From: Thamnaconus septentrionalis
Lineage: Eukaryota > Chordata > Actinopteri > Tetraodontiformes > Monacanthidae
Direction: 5' to 3'
Assembly (NCBI GenBank): GCA_009823395.1
Contig: CM020506.1
Coordinates: 22,472,501-22,536,500 of the forward strand
Length of the DNA: 64,000 bases
Position numbers and translations under genes: made by a program. A model generated the notes under the pieces. That model did not search any database, was not told where the DNA came from, and saw only the letters and a program-made list of their open reading frames with translations. Of this stretch, positions 11,358 to 22,199 are shown piece by piece. Every line of letters starts with the position of its first letter. Position 1 is the first letter of the stretch.

Positions 11358-11869
11358 ACACAGAAAACATTCAGGAAATTCATTTTAATTCTGTGTTTGC
11401 ACAAAATGGTGTCATGGTGGTTCACAGTGTTTTGGGAGAAACACCAGCAGAGACGTATCTCCCTGTGTGGAACCAATAGAACGTCATGACACTGAGTGTC
11501 CACATCAGGACGCCGCAGAGCATTTTCCTGCTGACTGTTTGATTCCTGGCTGATACTCTGTGATTCCTCTATTCAGCATTGTCCGCAGTGGGTTGGGTGG
11601 CTATTATGTTCTGTCTGTTGTGCATCAGTCAGCACACAGTGTATTAAGGTTTGGGTCGGGATGGGACTTTGTGCATTTTTTTTTTTTTTTATTAAACAAA
11701 ACAAAACGAAACCCAAAGACTTTCTCTTGACTGAACTATTGATGAGCCAGCATTGATCACTGCAGTGTTTGTTTGTACATGTTTGCATGAGCAGCCCTGT
11801 ATGTGTCTGATTGATCACTAAGATGTTTCCCTTTGTGTAGGCCCTACTTTCCACTGTGAGTTGATCATA

Positions 11870-14800
11870 ATGGGCAAGAACCTGCTGAAGAATCCCAGTG
11901 GGGAAGGTCAGATCGCATCTCATTCATTTGACAAAACAAAGTTGGGGTACAAATGTAACTGTAATTGACCCCACAACTGCGAGATGCTTACACATTTACC
12001 ATCCAATTCAGTTTCTCTCATGTGTTCTTCACTTTGGCATCTTGGAAACATCAACTGTAATGAACCTCAAACTGTTGGTTTATCAACCTTCTGTCTTACT
12101 GGTACTTGATCCAAGTTCACACTCTTGCGTTCAGGCTATTCCTTAAACTGGCAACCGCTGTATGGCAGGTTCGACTTGGTTAAATGTGCTCATGTGCCAT
12201 CAGTTAATCTTCAACTCTTTTTTGTTTGTTTGTTTGTTTCTTTCCAGAGCAGCTACAGTACTGGGACCTGACAGAGAATGGGGGGAGTGAGTGGAAGGTG
12301 GAGGACATGCCGGGAGACTGCGGCTTCAACTTCTGCAATGACCAAGTGACCAAATACTTTGCAACCTCCTTTGAGTTGAGTCAGCTGCCAGTTTAGCTTT
12401 TTCTATCTATCTATCTATCTATCTATCTAGCTATCTATCTATCTAGCTGTCTGTCTGTCTGTCTGTCTGTCTGTACAGAGTACCGCAACAACTTTTTCCA
12501 GCACTGTTTTCTGATGCTCTGCACTTCACTTGTACTTGTCCGCTTAAATCAACGCGGTGCCATGTCTCTGCACTCTGTCTCATCCAATCAGGCGCTGTCT
12601 GAAGAGGCAGGTAGTGGACCTGCTGCAGGAGGATTTCACTGCGGAGCAGCTGGACGCCCAGCCCACCGTGGTGGTTGGGGACTGGTAAGAGCCGACCATG
12701 GATGTATTATAAGAACTGGATACCGGACTGGCAATATGGTGGCGCACCAATTTTTCCCCAGTGGCCACTTGCAATACAAAATGAAAGGCCTGTAAAATAA
12801 CAGCTGACAGGATGACCTTTGACCTGAAACGCGGTTCATAGCAAATCTTTCTATCGAAGATTCTTCAGTCGTGATCTTTTAGCCTTTCAAAAAAATATTA
12901 AGGCCAGAAAATCAGCAGAAAATAGTTTTAAATTCCCTACGTGACATCATGGCGTTGTACCTGCTGCTGTGTTTCACATTGAAATGAATGGGGGCTATGT
13001 TGGAGTCTGGAGGTCTGGAGCCATCAGAGATAGGCTGTGGCTGTGTCTCAATTCAGGTCCTCCGAAAGACCCGGCCAAGAAGAACAAACCCAAACCTGCC
13101 ATCCCGGTAACCACATGGGACGGTCTACCCTTTGGCGTATTTCTTGGTTGCGTCACCGCCGCTCCCTACTGCTGGCCAACCCCTGAAGTGACATTTTTAT
13201 AGCATCAAGCTAACCATTGGTTCGCTAACCAACCAACCATGGTGTGGAATGTTCAATTAAGTAAAAACCCTACTGTAAAAACATAAAGTTTTGTGTGAAA
13301 TTTGAATACTTAAATTTACATGTCGTGTCTTTGCCAGTAGATGCCGCCATTTCAGCTGACTTCCCAGGATCCCAGGATGCTTTGCAGCGGCACGCAAAGC
13401 ATCCTGGGATACAGAAGGACGCGAAGGATAGTAGCGGTACATCCTTAGAATCGGCTAAAAGTAGGGTGCATTTCAAGGACACATTTGGAGCGGCCTTCGA
13501 ATTTTAGTGAATTGGGACAAGCCTTCGCGCAGTGCTAAGACGCAACTGCTCTTCAAATGCAGGCTTGGAAGGATGCAGATCCTGAATTGAGACACAGCCA
13601 TAGTGTGTGCTGGGTGGGAGCGGGCGCCTCTGAGCGCCACCGGCTGGCAGGTGGTGATACTATGTGTCCTGCAGGTACAGTGGGAGGAGCGACTGCGGTT
13701 GCACCTACGAGATGACGGCGAGTCTGCTGAGTGAGAACCACGACGTCATCCAGGAGTTCAAGGCCGAGCCGGTGACGCTCGATCCCGAGAGTGACGACTG
13801 CTCGTGGAAACAGGTACGCCTGCAGTGACCAGTTGACTTCTGGGAGCTCGCCATCACTGCAATACAGAGCCCCTAAGGAAGGCATGGGCAAACTATGGCC
13901 GGGGGGCCATATGTGGCCCGTTAAGCTTTTTAAATCCGGTCCACTGAACTTGAAGAAATGATATGAATAATCAGTAAGTCATAAAATAGTTGTATTTCAT
14001 CCCTTTTTTCAGTGTTTTAAGAATCGTTTCAATAAAGAGCTAGATACTGCAGAGCTTCAAAGACACAGATTTTGTTGAAACTTTGCTTTTGTTCATTTTC
14101 AATTGACATTTAAGGACGTGTTTTCTACATATCCCATTATATAGTTTTTCCTCCTATGAGGTGGGTCACCAAAACACTCCATCCATCTGCTCCTGCTCCG
14201 GCCCCTCTGTCACATTTCAGAACCTGTTAGGGGCCCACCTGTCAAAACGTTTGTCCACCCCTGTCCCCTCCGGACATGTGGGAGAAAAATTTTTGAATAG
14301 TGGATAGATGAGGTCTGTAATGTTCATCATAGGTACACTTCAACAGTGAGAGACAGAATGTCAAAAAAATTCCAGGAAATCAGATTGTATGATTTTCCAA
14401 AGAATTTATTTGGATAATTGTGCAGAAAATAAGTATTTGATCAATAACAAAAGTTTACCTCACTACTTTGTAATGTAACCCAAGTTGGCAATGACAGGTT
14501 AAACGTTTCCTGTAGGTCTTCACCAGGTTTGCACACACTGTGGCTGCTATCTTGGCCCATTCTTCCATGCAGATCTGCTCAAGAGCCATGACGTTTTGGG
14601 GCTGTCGCTGGGCAACATGGACTTTCAACTCCCTCCATAGATTCTCTATTGGATTGAGGTCCGAAGACTGGCTAGGCCAATCCAGAACCTTGAAATGCTT
14701 TTTACATAGCCACGCTGGAAGATCCAGCCACGTTTAGAAGGAGGTGTTTGCCCAAAATCTCACGATACATGGCCCCATTTATCCTTTCCTGAATACGGAT

Positions 14801-16140
14801 CAGTCGTCCTGTCCCCTTTGCAGAAGCAGCACAAAAGCATAATGTTTCCACCACCCATGCTTCACAGTGGGTATGGTGTTCTTGGGATGCAACTCAGCTT
14901 TCTTCTCCCTCCAAACACAGCAAGTGGCGTTTATACCAAAGAGTTCCATTTTGGTCTCGTCTGACCACAGGACATTCTCCCAATCCTCCTCTCAATCATC
15001 CAGATGGTCTCTGGCAAACTTTAGACATGGACATGTGCCGGCTTAAGCTGGGGGACCTTTCAAGCACTGCTGAAGCCCCGCGTTGTCAAGCCCCGCCATG
15101 ACAACGCAGTGTGTTACTAATAGTGACTTTTGTTGCTGTGGTCCCAGCTCTCTTCAGGTCATTGACCAGTTCCCCCCGTGTAGTTCTGGGCTGTTTCCTT
15201 ACCGTTCATCACCATCATTTGTACCCCACGAGGTGAGATCTTGCATGGAACCCCAGGTCGAGAGAGATTGACAGTGATCTTGTATTTATAATAATTGCTC
15301 CAACAGTGTATCTCTTCTCACCAAGCTGCTTGACTGTTGTAGATTGGCTCATTCCAGTCTTGTGCAGGTATACAATCTTGTCCCTTGTGTCTTTAGACAG
15401 CTCTTTGGTCTTGGCCATGGTGGAGAGGTTGCAGTCTGACTGTTTGAGGGTGTGGACAGGTGTCTTTATACAGATGACGAATACAAACAGGTGCAATTAA
15501 CACAGGTAACAGGTGGAGGATAGAATAGCTTCTTAATGAAAAAGTAACAGGTCAGTGGGGGCCAGAATTCTTGCTTGTTTGTAGGTGCTAAATACTTTTT
15601 TTTTTTTTTACATTCTGTCTCTTACAGTGAAAGTGTATCTATGATGAACATTACAGACCTCTCATCTTTTTAAGTGGGACAACTTGCTGAATCAGTGGCT
15701 GCCAAATACTTTTTTTGTCCCACCATATATATATATATATATGTATATCATGTACAGTATACACACATTAAGAAAAGAAAAACTTGCACAAATTTTCTGA
15801 ATGTGTATGTAAAACCAAAAATCTCAACCCTCCTCCTCCTTACTATATCTCCTCACTTTGATTTGATTTCCTACATGTCATTAGCAGTTACTGTAGCTTG
15901 CTCAGTTGTACCTAAATGTTTATTTTTCTTCTTCTTCTTCATTAGGACGGTCTCCTTCAGAACTGAGGTGACCTGATAACATTCTGCTCTTGTGTTTGAA
16001 CTCAGGTGACACACACATTTACAGACTACGGCCCAGGAATGCGTTTCATCCTGTTCGAACACGGAGGACAAGACACCAAGTTCTGGGACGGCTGGTTTGG
16101 AGTGCGAGTCACTGGGAGCTACGTCACTATTGAGGTGTAG
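11870..16140 (+). CDS. FBA-domain protein of the FBXO2/FBXO44/NCCRP1 family, lacking an F-box
   Basis: Five coding exons join in frame: 11870-11906, 12248-12374, 12592-12684, 13675-13813 and 16006-16140, giving 176 aa with a TAG stop. The protein starts [18 protein letters not shown] and consists only of the F-box-associated (FBA) beta-sandwich. It has [64 protein letters not shown] and a C-terminal [15 protein letters not shown]. In FBXO2 the FBA domain binds the chitobiose core of N-glycans on misfolded glycoproteins and recruits them to SCF ligase. Here no F-box precedes the domain, because the ATG sits four residues before the domain begins. That layout resembles the short NCCRP1-type relatives. 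Of the FBXO2 glycan contacts known to me (Phe177, Tyr279, Trp280, Lys281), Phe and Trp appear kept while Tyr-Trp-Lys reads Phe-Trp-Asp. An upstream coding exon in the intron before 11841 cannot be fully excluded. Confidence 0.9.
12405..12475. repeat. (TCTA)n / (CTGT)n microsatellite
   Basis: Tandem tatc units are followed by about seven tgtc units, starting about 30 bp after the donor of the second FBA exon. Confidence 0.9.
13039..13599. mobile_element. MITE-like element with terminal inverted repeats (copy 2)
   Basis: This copy shares the ggctgtgtctcaattcag / ctgaattgagacacagcc termini with 753-1315. It also shares an internal body (cccggccaagaag, catgggacggtc, gcgtatttcttggttgcgtc, the hairpin around gatgctttgcagcggcacg, and gaattgggacaagcctt). 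It lies in the intron before the fourth FBA exon. The target-site duplication is unclear here; tag occurs 5 bp before the left end and directly after the right end. Confidence 0.75.
13880..14264 (+). mobile_element. hAT-like non-autonomous element (copy a)
   Basis: The left end is ggcatgggcaaactatggcc. The right end is acgtttgtccacccctg, the reverse complement of a CAGGGGTGGACAAAC-type hAT terminus. The body (cagtgttttaagaatcgtttcaataaagagct, gtttttcctcctatgaggtgggtcacc, gtcacatttcag) recurs in reverse orientation at 16650-16997. There is no transposase. Confidence 0.65.
14309..15728 (-). mobile_element. Tc1/mariner transposon, decayed transposase
   Basis: The TIR gaggtctgtaatgttcatca (about 14309) is matched inverted by tgatgaacattacagacctc (about 15634-15653). 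The right TIR continues to a tttttttgtcccaccatata end beside (TA)n; the outermost part of the left TIR appears lost. Between them a minus-strand transposase remnant starts at 15418 with [20 protein letters not shown], the N-terminal helix-turn-helix of Tc1-type transposases. It then runs through recognisable but frameshifted sequence to about 14480. It sits in the last intron of the FBA-domain gene. Confidence 0.85.
15724..15745. repeat. (TA)n microsatellite at the Tc1 right end
   Basis: A short (TA)n run abuts the Tc1 terminus. Tc1 elements insert at TA, so this may be the expanded target site. Confidence 0.7.
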
Positions 16141-16525
16141 AAGGATGGGATGTAAAGTGCTCTCTCTCTCTCACACACACACATACACACACACGCAGGA
16201 GGAACTGCAAGGATCAGACAAAAGAAGGAGGGAGTCTACATTGATGTGCTCCAGCATTAAGGAATTGCAGTGATTTGCATACTTGAAGAGGAAATGTATC
16301 TAAGTCTGCCTATTATGAAAAAAAAAAAATGCTGCTGCGATAGAGACTTCAGTTTAGAATACAGCCACACTTGGCATTTCAGCTTGGCTGAGCTGAAATG
16401 ATAAAGAACTGCTTGTGATGCTTCTTCTACTGACTAACTACCTACAGGTTGTTCCACTACCCTGGCTGTTAACGACTGTGGTTGCTGTAAGCAGTCGAGT
16501 TGCTAATGTCCAAGATTAAAAAAAA
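16141..16525 (+). other. 3' untranslated region of the FBA-domain gene
   Basis: The sequence after the TAG has no coding potential. A variant poly(A) signal ATTAAA occurs at 16515-16520, followed by A-rich DNA. The extent is inferred. Confidence 0.5.
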
Positions 16526-16649
16526 CTAAAGTAAACAAAAAAAAGTGAGTTTTGCTGCTGTGTTTTCATTTTTGAATGAAGTGAATGTGGCAAAGCTTTG
16601 TTCTGGCAGAGCTGCAGAATTGTTGTTTCGATGCTCATTTCACAATGAG

Positions 16650-16997
16650 TTGTGAAATGTGACAGAGGGGCTGTAGCAGGAGCAGATGGATTGAGTGTTT
16701 TTGTGACCCACCTATTAGGAGGAAAAAATATATCATGGGATATGTTGAAAACATACTATAATGTCAATTGAAAATGAACAAAAGCAAAGTTACAACAAAA
16801 TCAGTGACTTTGAATCCCTACGGTATTTAGCTCTTTATTGAAATGATTCTTAAAACACTGAAAAAAAAATGGATGAAACACAGCTATTCTAACTATTTTA
16901 CTTACTATTAATTTAATTTCTTCAAGTTTGGCAGGCCGGCTTAAAATGCTTAATGGGCCAAATATGGCCCCTGTGCCGTAGTTTGCTAATGCCTGCA
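16650..16997 (-). mobile_element. hAT-like non-autonomous element (copy b, inverted)
   Basis: This is the reverse-complement relative of 13880-14264. It carries gaaatgtgacagaggggctg, gtgacccacctattaggagg, caattgaaaatgaacaaaag, ctctttattgaaatgattct and a terminus tagtttgctaatgcctg. Together with copy a it brackets the Tc1 remnant and the last FBA exon. Confidence 0.6.
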
Positions 16998-17024
16998 CTA
17001 TAAAGACCAAGTATCACAGTATAA

Positions 17025-18010
17025 ACCAGGGATGACAAACTCATTTTAGTTCACGGGCCAATAGAGAAAAATCTATTCCTAAGTAGTTCCAGACAGATAA
17101 AATCATGGTATGATAATAACTTCAAATAATAACAATTTTCCTGATCACCCCTGGCTTAAACAAAGGTTGTAAGAGTTCATTTACTGCCATCACAAGGGAA
17201 ACATGAGAAGACTAAGCTGGTTTCGTTTTCTTCTGCTGCTGTGTAATTAGGTCCCCAACACATACAGTATGCTTCATACGCTGCATGCTCCTTTTGTCTT
17301 TGTCCTGGTAAATTGGCTAATTCTCTTGTTTATAACAGAGCAGTTGACAGCTGTTCTCTGTTGTCATAACTTGCGAGTTGGCTCCTTGCAGACCGAAATA
17401 CGTCCCACAGTACAATGATACAATGAAGCAAGCGTTAACTTGTTCAGTGAGTCTTCTCACCAGGAGATGCAGGGATTCACAGGAGCTGCTTGAAACGTCA
17501 CGTCCTCTAATGCAGTTGTGTAAAACTGAAATACACATTGGGGCCAAAATTTAAAACTTGGACAAAGTCTCGGTCCAACATTGATATTTATTGGAAAAAT
17601 CTTGCTCCACATAGAAAAGTGAAACTTTTTATATGGACCCAAACAAATTTGGCCTCAATCTAACCATGCAACAGGCAAAGCTTAATACTATACAATAAAC
17701 TCAAACTTAATATTGCACACAGGCAAAATCAAATTTTAAATAAAAATTAAAACTCACTAAAATAAATAAAATGTGAATTAAAATCCTCTGCTTCTTTTTT
17801 ATTTGCAGCCTTCTGATTTAAATTTCAACAGTGACTCTTTTGTACGGGCTAATAGGTTTAAAAATAAAATAACAACAATAAACCAATTAATTTATAATAA
17901 TATCTTTCAATGAACGTCTTGTTCTGATTGACATGCCAAAATACCTGCAGAGCCAGTCATTGGTTATTGCCTCGCGGGCCAAATATAATGATACTGTGCG
18001 CCAGAGCTTT
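17025..18010. mobile_element. hAT-derived sequence
   Basis: It begins with a CAGGGATGACAAACTCATTTTAG-type hAT terminus (about 17028). It contains words shared with the element at 53820-54205 (gggccaaaatttaaaacttggacaaagtctcgg versus the reverse-read ggcccgagactttgtccaag). It ends near cgcgggccaaatataatg. No intact transposase frame was seen. The boundaries are approximate. Confidence 0.4.
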
Positions 18011-18211
18011 ACAAATATGCTCTAAGAGCTGGTGTAGTGCTACATCCCAACACTGGATCATTCGCATCCCAGTTTGGCATCCTAGACGTCATCACATGAC
18101 CGAGGCAAAGACAGCAACGGTGAGCAGGCGTAAAAGATTTAATAAACTAAAGATCACACACACACACACACATAAGAAAAAGGCAATATTCAAAACAAAG
18201 ATAAAGTCAAT

Positions 18212-19831
18212 TAAAGCTGGAAGCAGCTTTTGCGGGACTGAGCCGCCGTGGCCGCCGCCGACCCCCGACCTCTGCCGATGACCACCGACCTCTGCCGATG
18301 CCCGGCGACGCCCCCGACTCCCGGTGACATCTGCTGACTCTGAAAGAAGTCTAATTCATCATAAATCTGTGTATGCAAATGATGCAGATTTTTCAACTCC
18401 AGTTTTTTTTTTTTTTTGGAAGAGGCTGTCAACTGTAAATTATAGGCGTTGATGAGACAAACACGTGGGTGTTTGAATGACGTCTGTAGCACTTTCCTGA
18501 AGGAAACTGCAGGCCATTTATGTGTGTGTTGAAAAAGAGAGAGATAAAGAGAAAGGCGTTAGGGCTCCCAACTAGCAAGAGTTAGCTCCATTAGCTCCAC
18601 TTTTGCGTTTGGAAACAAATGCTTTGAACTCGGCCATTTCTCTGTCTACATGAAAGATATTGGTATCATCTTTTAGCTAAGGGCTTCAGCAATCTGACGG
18701 TGTATAGTTTTCCGGGGTGTGACTAACGGTGTAGGCGTGGCCAGTGAAAAAATGGACATCCATTTTTTTCATTTGGGTAATTTTAAACAACTTGAAATAT
18801 CTCACTTCCTGTTTGTTATATCAAAAAAATTTGACCGTACGCGACTTTAAAGGGCTATGAAATGAAAACAATGCAACAAAACAAAAGGTTTGAAACTTCC
18901 ACCATTCACGGTTGTTGAGTTCTGTGATTCTGGATTATTTCAAACAAATTAAAACAGCTCACTTCCGGTTTGTCAGGGGTCAAAGGTCAGAGAGCCAGAA
19001 TGAAGGTCTCTATCCATGGAACGCGTGGGTCTTTGTCCCATGTCGTTTCACAAAAACGGTTTGAGTAATCAAAACGAAACTAATAACTTTTTGTGATGAA
19101 GGTCCAGTCTATGTCATACTGAATTTTCAAGCCCATCGGACTTGCACTTTCTGAGCCTTGTGTTTTGACTTTGTTTTAAACAAGTGACAATAGCTCACTT
19201 CGGGTTTGTCTGGGGTCAAAGGTCAGCATATTAGAAAATAAGTCTGGATTGCCCAAACGCATGGGTCTTGGTCCCATGTCTCTACGACCTTCCTAGAAGA
19301 AGTTCGTTTTTAATGTGAAAACAAAAAAGTGGAAATAACTCACTTCCTGTTCGTTGGGCGAAAAAAGTTAGAGCCACTTCTAATTTTTGAACGCCTCTAG
19401 GGGCCTAGGGAGTGAAATTTTGCCTTTTTCTCTTCATTTTCAGGAAATTTTTACCGGTTCTGACCTGAATGGGAATTTTTGCCGATTTCGGTGTGGGTGA
19501 AAATGTGTGGGAGGGGGTGAAAATGAGGTTCGAAGCAGCGGAAAATCTGTTAACAGTAATAATAATAATAATAATGATAATAATAATGATAATGATAACA
19601 TAGAAGAAACAGACGAAAAACAATCGAGCCTTCGCTGGGGCTCAGTCCCGAATAAGAAGAAACGGAAGAAAAGCAATCGAGTCTTCGCCCTGTGATGACC
19701 TGCTCTGGACCAGAGCTGGTCTATCGCTGGGGCTCAGTCCCGAATAAACATATGAAGAACAATCGAGTCTTCGCCCTGCGATGACCTGCTCTGTACCAGA
19801 GCTGGTCTATCGCTCGGGCTCAGTCCCGAAT
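18212..19831. repeat. Complex dispersed fish repeat with internal and terminal tandem units
   Basis: The head is taaagctggaagcagctttt followed by a GC-rich CCGACC/CCGATG block (18240-18330). The middle (about 18780-19380) has four diverged copies of a unit containing 'ctcacttc(c/g)ggtttgt...ggggtcaaaggtcag' and 'catgggtctt(g)gtcccatgtc'. After an (AAT)n run at 19558-19600 come tandem units of about 70-90 bp reading tcgagtcttcgccctg ... gctggtctatcgct ... ggctcagtcccgaat. The class was not identified. The final word recurs in the 3' UTR of NLR gene 2. Confidence 0.6.
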
Positions 19832-20509
19832 GAGTTCTTGGTAAAAGCTAAGGACTGTAGGTAGATAGTGATGGATGTTTTAAAGCAGAAAATAAAAGTC
19901 AGAGTTCAGGTCCACTCTATAGAGACAATAGATAAACTGCTTTTAGAAAAGTCTGCTGCAAGATGCAGATGCAGAAACTTGCCATCAACCAGGAGATGTT
20001 CCACTCATGTCACCATGAATGAAAAGTGGAAAATAATGACTTCAGTGTGCAGGCACAAATACCAACTATTGACATTCTGGAAAAGCTCTGATTATCTGCT
20101 CAGGGAATGGTGAAGACTGTGTTCTCTGGTTCCTCCAGGTGAGGTTTAGCTTCTTAGCACAGTTACTTTGACCATTTAGATTTTTGCATTTCCTCCATTC
20201 AGTCCAGAGGAAGCGCAGCGGTTTGCAGTACAGCTTTAATACTCGCTGTGCATAATGGGAAATGGGAAAGGCCTCCCTCTGCTTTACAACAATAAAGCTC
20301 CTCCACAGATTTGTTATCTGTTACAAACGTTCCATCAGAAGAACCCAGGTGGCAGCCACACCATTTATTTTACTGCCATCTTCATCTCATTAATTATAAG
20401 TCATCCGTCCTATTATCTTTCTCCTTTCAGGAACCATGCAGACATCAGGTAGCACAGCAGTGGGTTGAGGACCCCCTGCCCGCTGAGCTGCCCAATGACA
20501 AAAGAGTAC

Positions 20510-20828
20510 AGAGAATCCTCATTAACTCAATCAATCAATCATTCACAGTGTTCTGTGATTTCCGGTAACTGGGAGGAGAATCACTTATCAGAGAATCTAA
20601 GTATCATCTAATATCCAAAGAGCAGCTCAAAGTCCAAGTTGTTCTCTGTCTATGTTGAGAGGAGGCAGCAGCAGCAGGGTGAGTCCTCACTGACTGAATC
20701 ATCCACATTAAATCTGTTGTCACTCTACAGGGTCAGTGAGAGGTGGACTAGTGTCTGCTTCATTCACACAGTAGCTAAACTGATTTTAACCTCCTCTTTT
20801 CTCAGTTGTGTTCTCATCTGCGATCACA
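20510..20828 (+). pseudogene. Relic of an NLR 5' untranslated/promoter region
   Basis: The segment matches the sequence upstream of the NLR gene 1 start (about 23600-24240). Shared words are cagcagggtgagtcctcact, gactgaatc..tccacattaaatctg, gtcagtgagaggtggact and ctgcttcattc. It also carries the farther-upstream phrase agcagctcaaagtccaa. The similarity stops at about 20828, exactly where a minus-strand LINE tail begins, so no leader exon follows. It is best read as a duplicated NLR 5' end cut off by the LINE, or separated from its gene by it. Confidence 0.6.
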
Positions 20829-21028
20829 CAAGAAGAAGAAGAAGAAGAAGAAGAAGACCTTTTTTCATCCCACGGTGGGGAAATTTACATGATTACAGCA
20901 ACAAAAAAAGGCTACAGTGCAAAAGGTCAAGAATTATATTAACTGAAGATATAGACAAAAATGAAATATCTGTAAGAATATACAGAAAAATAAGAAGTGA
21001 GATAAAAAGCAAGATATTTACATATTAA

Positions 21029-21941
21029 CCCTTGTGCGATCTTAACATTCTGTTTACTGCCCTTGTCCTACGGGTCAAAAATGACCCGCTCTACCAAATC
21101 CCCAAAATAAAGCAATTTAATTGAATTTTAAATGCAAAATCTGTTTTGCATGATGAAACAACCTTATTTATCAATTCAACTTAATTTAATTCATTTTTTA
21201 TCATGTATTTTTTGTATTTTTCACAATACAAAAAGACGATCCACCAGTGAACATTACGCTTTTTTTTTAACCGTCATAACAGTTTTCTTTTACACAGTTA
21301 ATGTTTATTATTGCTATTATATAAATGTGAAGTCATTACTTCTGAATTAATTATATTCAAAGGGAAAAAACAGTCAACAATCTGGAGCTTTTTTGTCGAG
21401 AGTTTATTTTCTATTCTATATTTTTTAGGAAGTGAATTATAAAAATACTTCACTCATAACACAACAAAACAACAAAATGTTGCTTGACTCTGCGAACAAT
21501 TTTTGTGCTAAAGTCCCGAAACAGTTTTGTTGACGGGGCGTAGAGGGGGGTTTGGGCACGGCGGGGGGGTCCTGGGAAAGTTTCATTGAGGGGGGTGGTG
21601 GTGGATCGTGTGCTAAAGTCCCGCGGAAGTATCTTTGTGACTCTCTCTCTCTCTCTCCATGCGATCGAGCTAAACTATCTTTGTGATCAAACCGGTATAT
21701 CATGTAATTCATGACAGGTCTCATGCGGGCCGGGCAGGGACACGCAGCGGGCCGGATGTGGCCCATGGGCCGTACTTTGCCCAGGTCTGCTCTATATTCT
21801 CTATACTGAATTTGTTTTTATGTCTGAGATTGTTTTTTGCTTTGTTTGGGAGCTTGTGTAATGTGAGGGGTTAGCTGCAGATCAAGAGTGCACATGCAGG
21901 TCAAATGCAAGTTCAATTCGTACATCAATCCAGTTTATTTG

Positions 21942-21973
<32 letters not shown>

Positions 21974-22199
21974 CTGTGTATTAGAGAGTTTGTGTGTGGC
22001 CCATAAGACAATCCCAGTACCCTAGTGGTGTACGGCCCACATAGAAACATAAACAAAAACAAAGTATCACTTTTTCTAATGATGGCGTCCCTTTAGGAAA
22101 AATCATAAAATTTCAAGTTGGAAAAAGATAGTTTAAGGTATTTTTTCCACAGCTAAATGTGGTAATGTGTCACTTTTGACCCGCAAAACAACACAAGGG
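21029..22199. mobile_element. piggyBac-type non-autonomous element nested in a LINE
   Basis: Both ends are flanked by TTAA (21025-21028 and 22200-22203). The termini are CCCTTGTGCGATC on the left and the inverted AACAACACAAGGG on the right. Each is followed inward by a GGGTCAAAA(A)TGACCCG-like palindromic word. TTAA duplication plus CCCTTG-like ends is diagnostic of piggyBac-type elements. No transposase is present. A hAT-like end (gatgtggcccatgggccgtactttgcccag, about 21756-21785) is embedded inside it. Confidence 0.8.
21938..21972. repeat. (TG)n microsatellite
   Basis: This is a GT/TG dinucleotide run inside the piggyBac-type element. Confidence 0.85.

Noticed and set aside
11071..11370. 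Minus-strand Ser/Asn/His-rich frame (SNSHSNS-type)
   Set aside because: It is produced by the hexamer minisatellite; there is no splice framework or family match.
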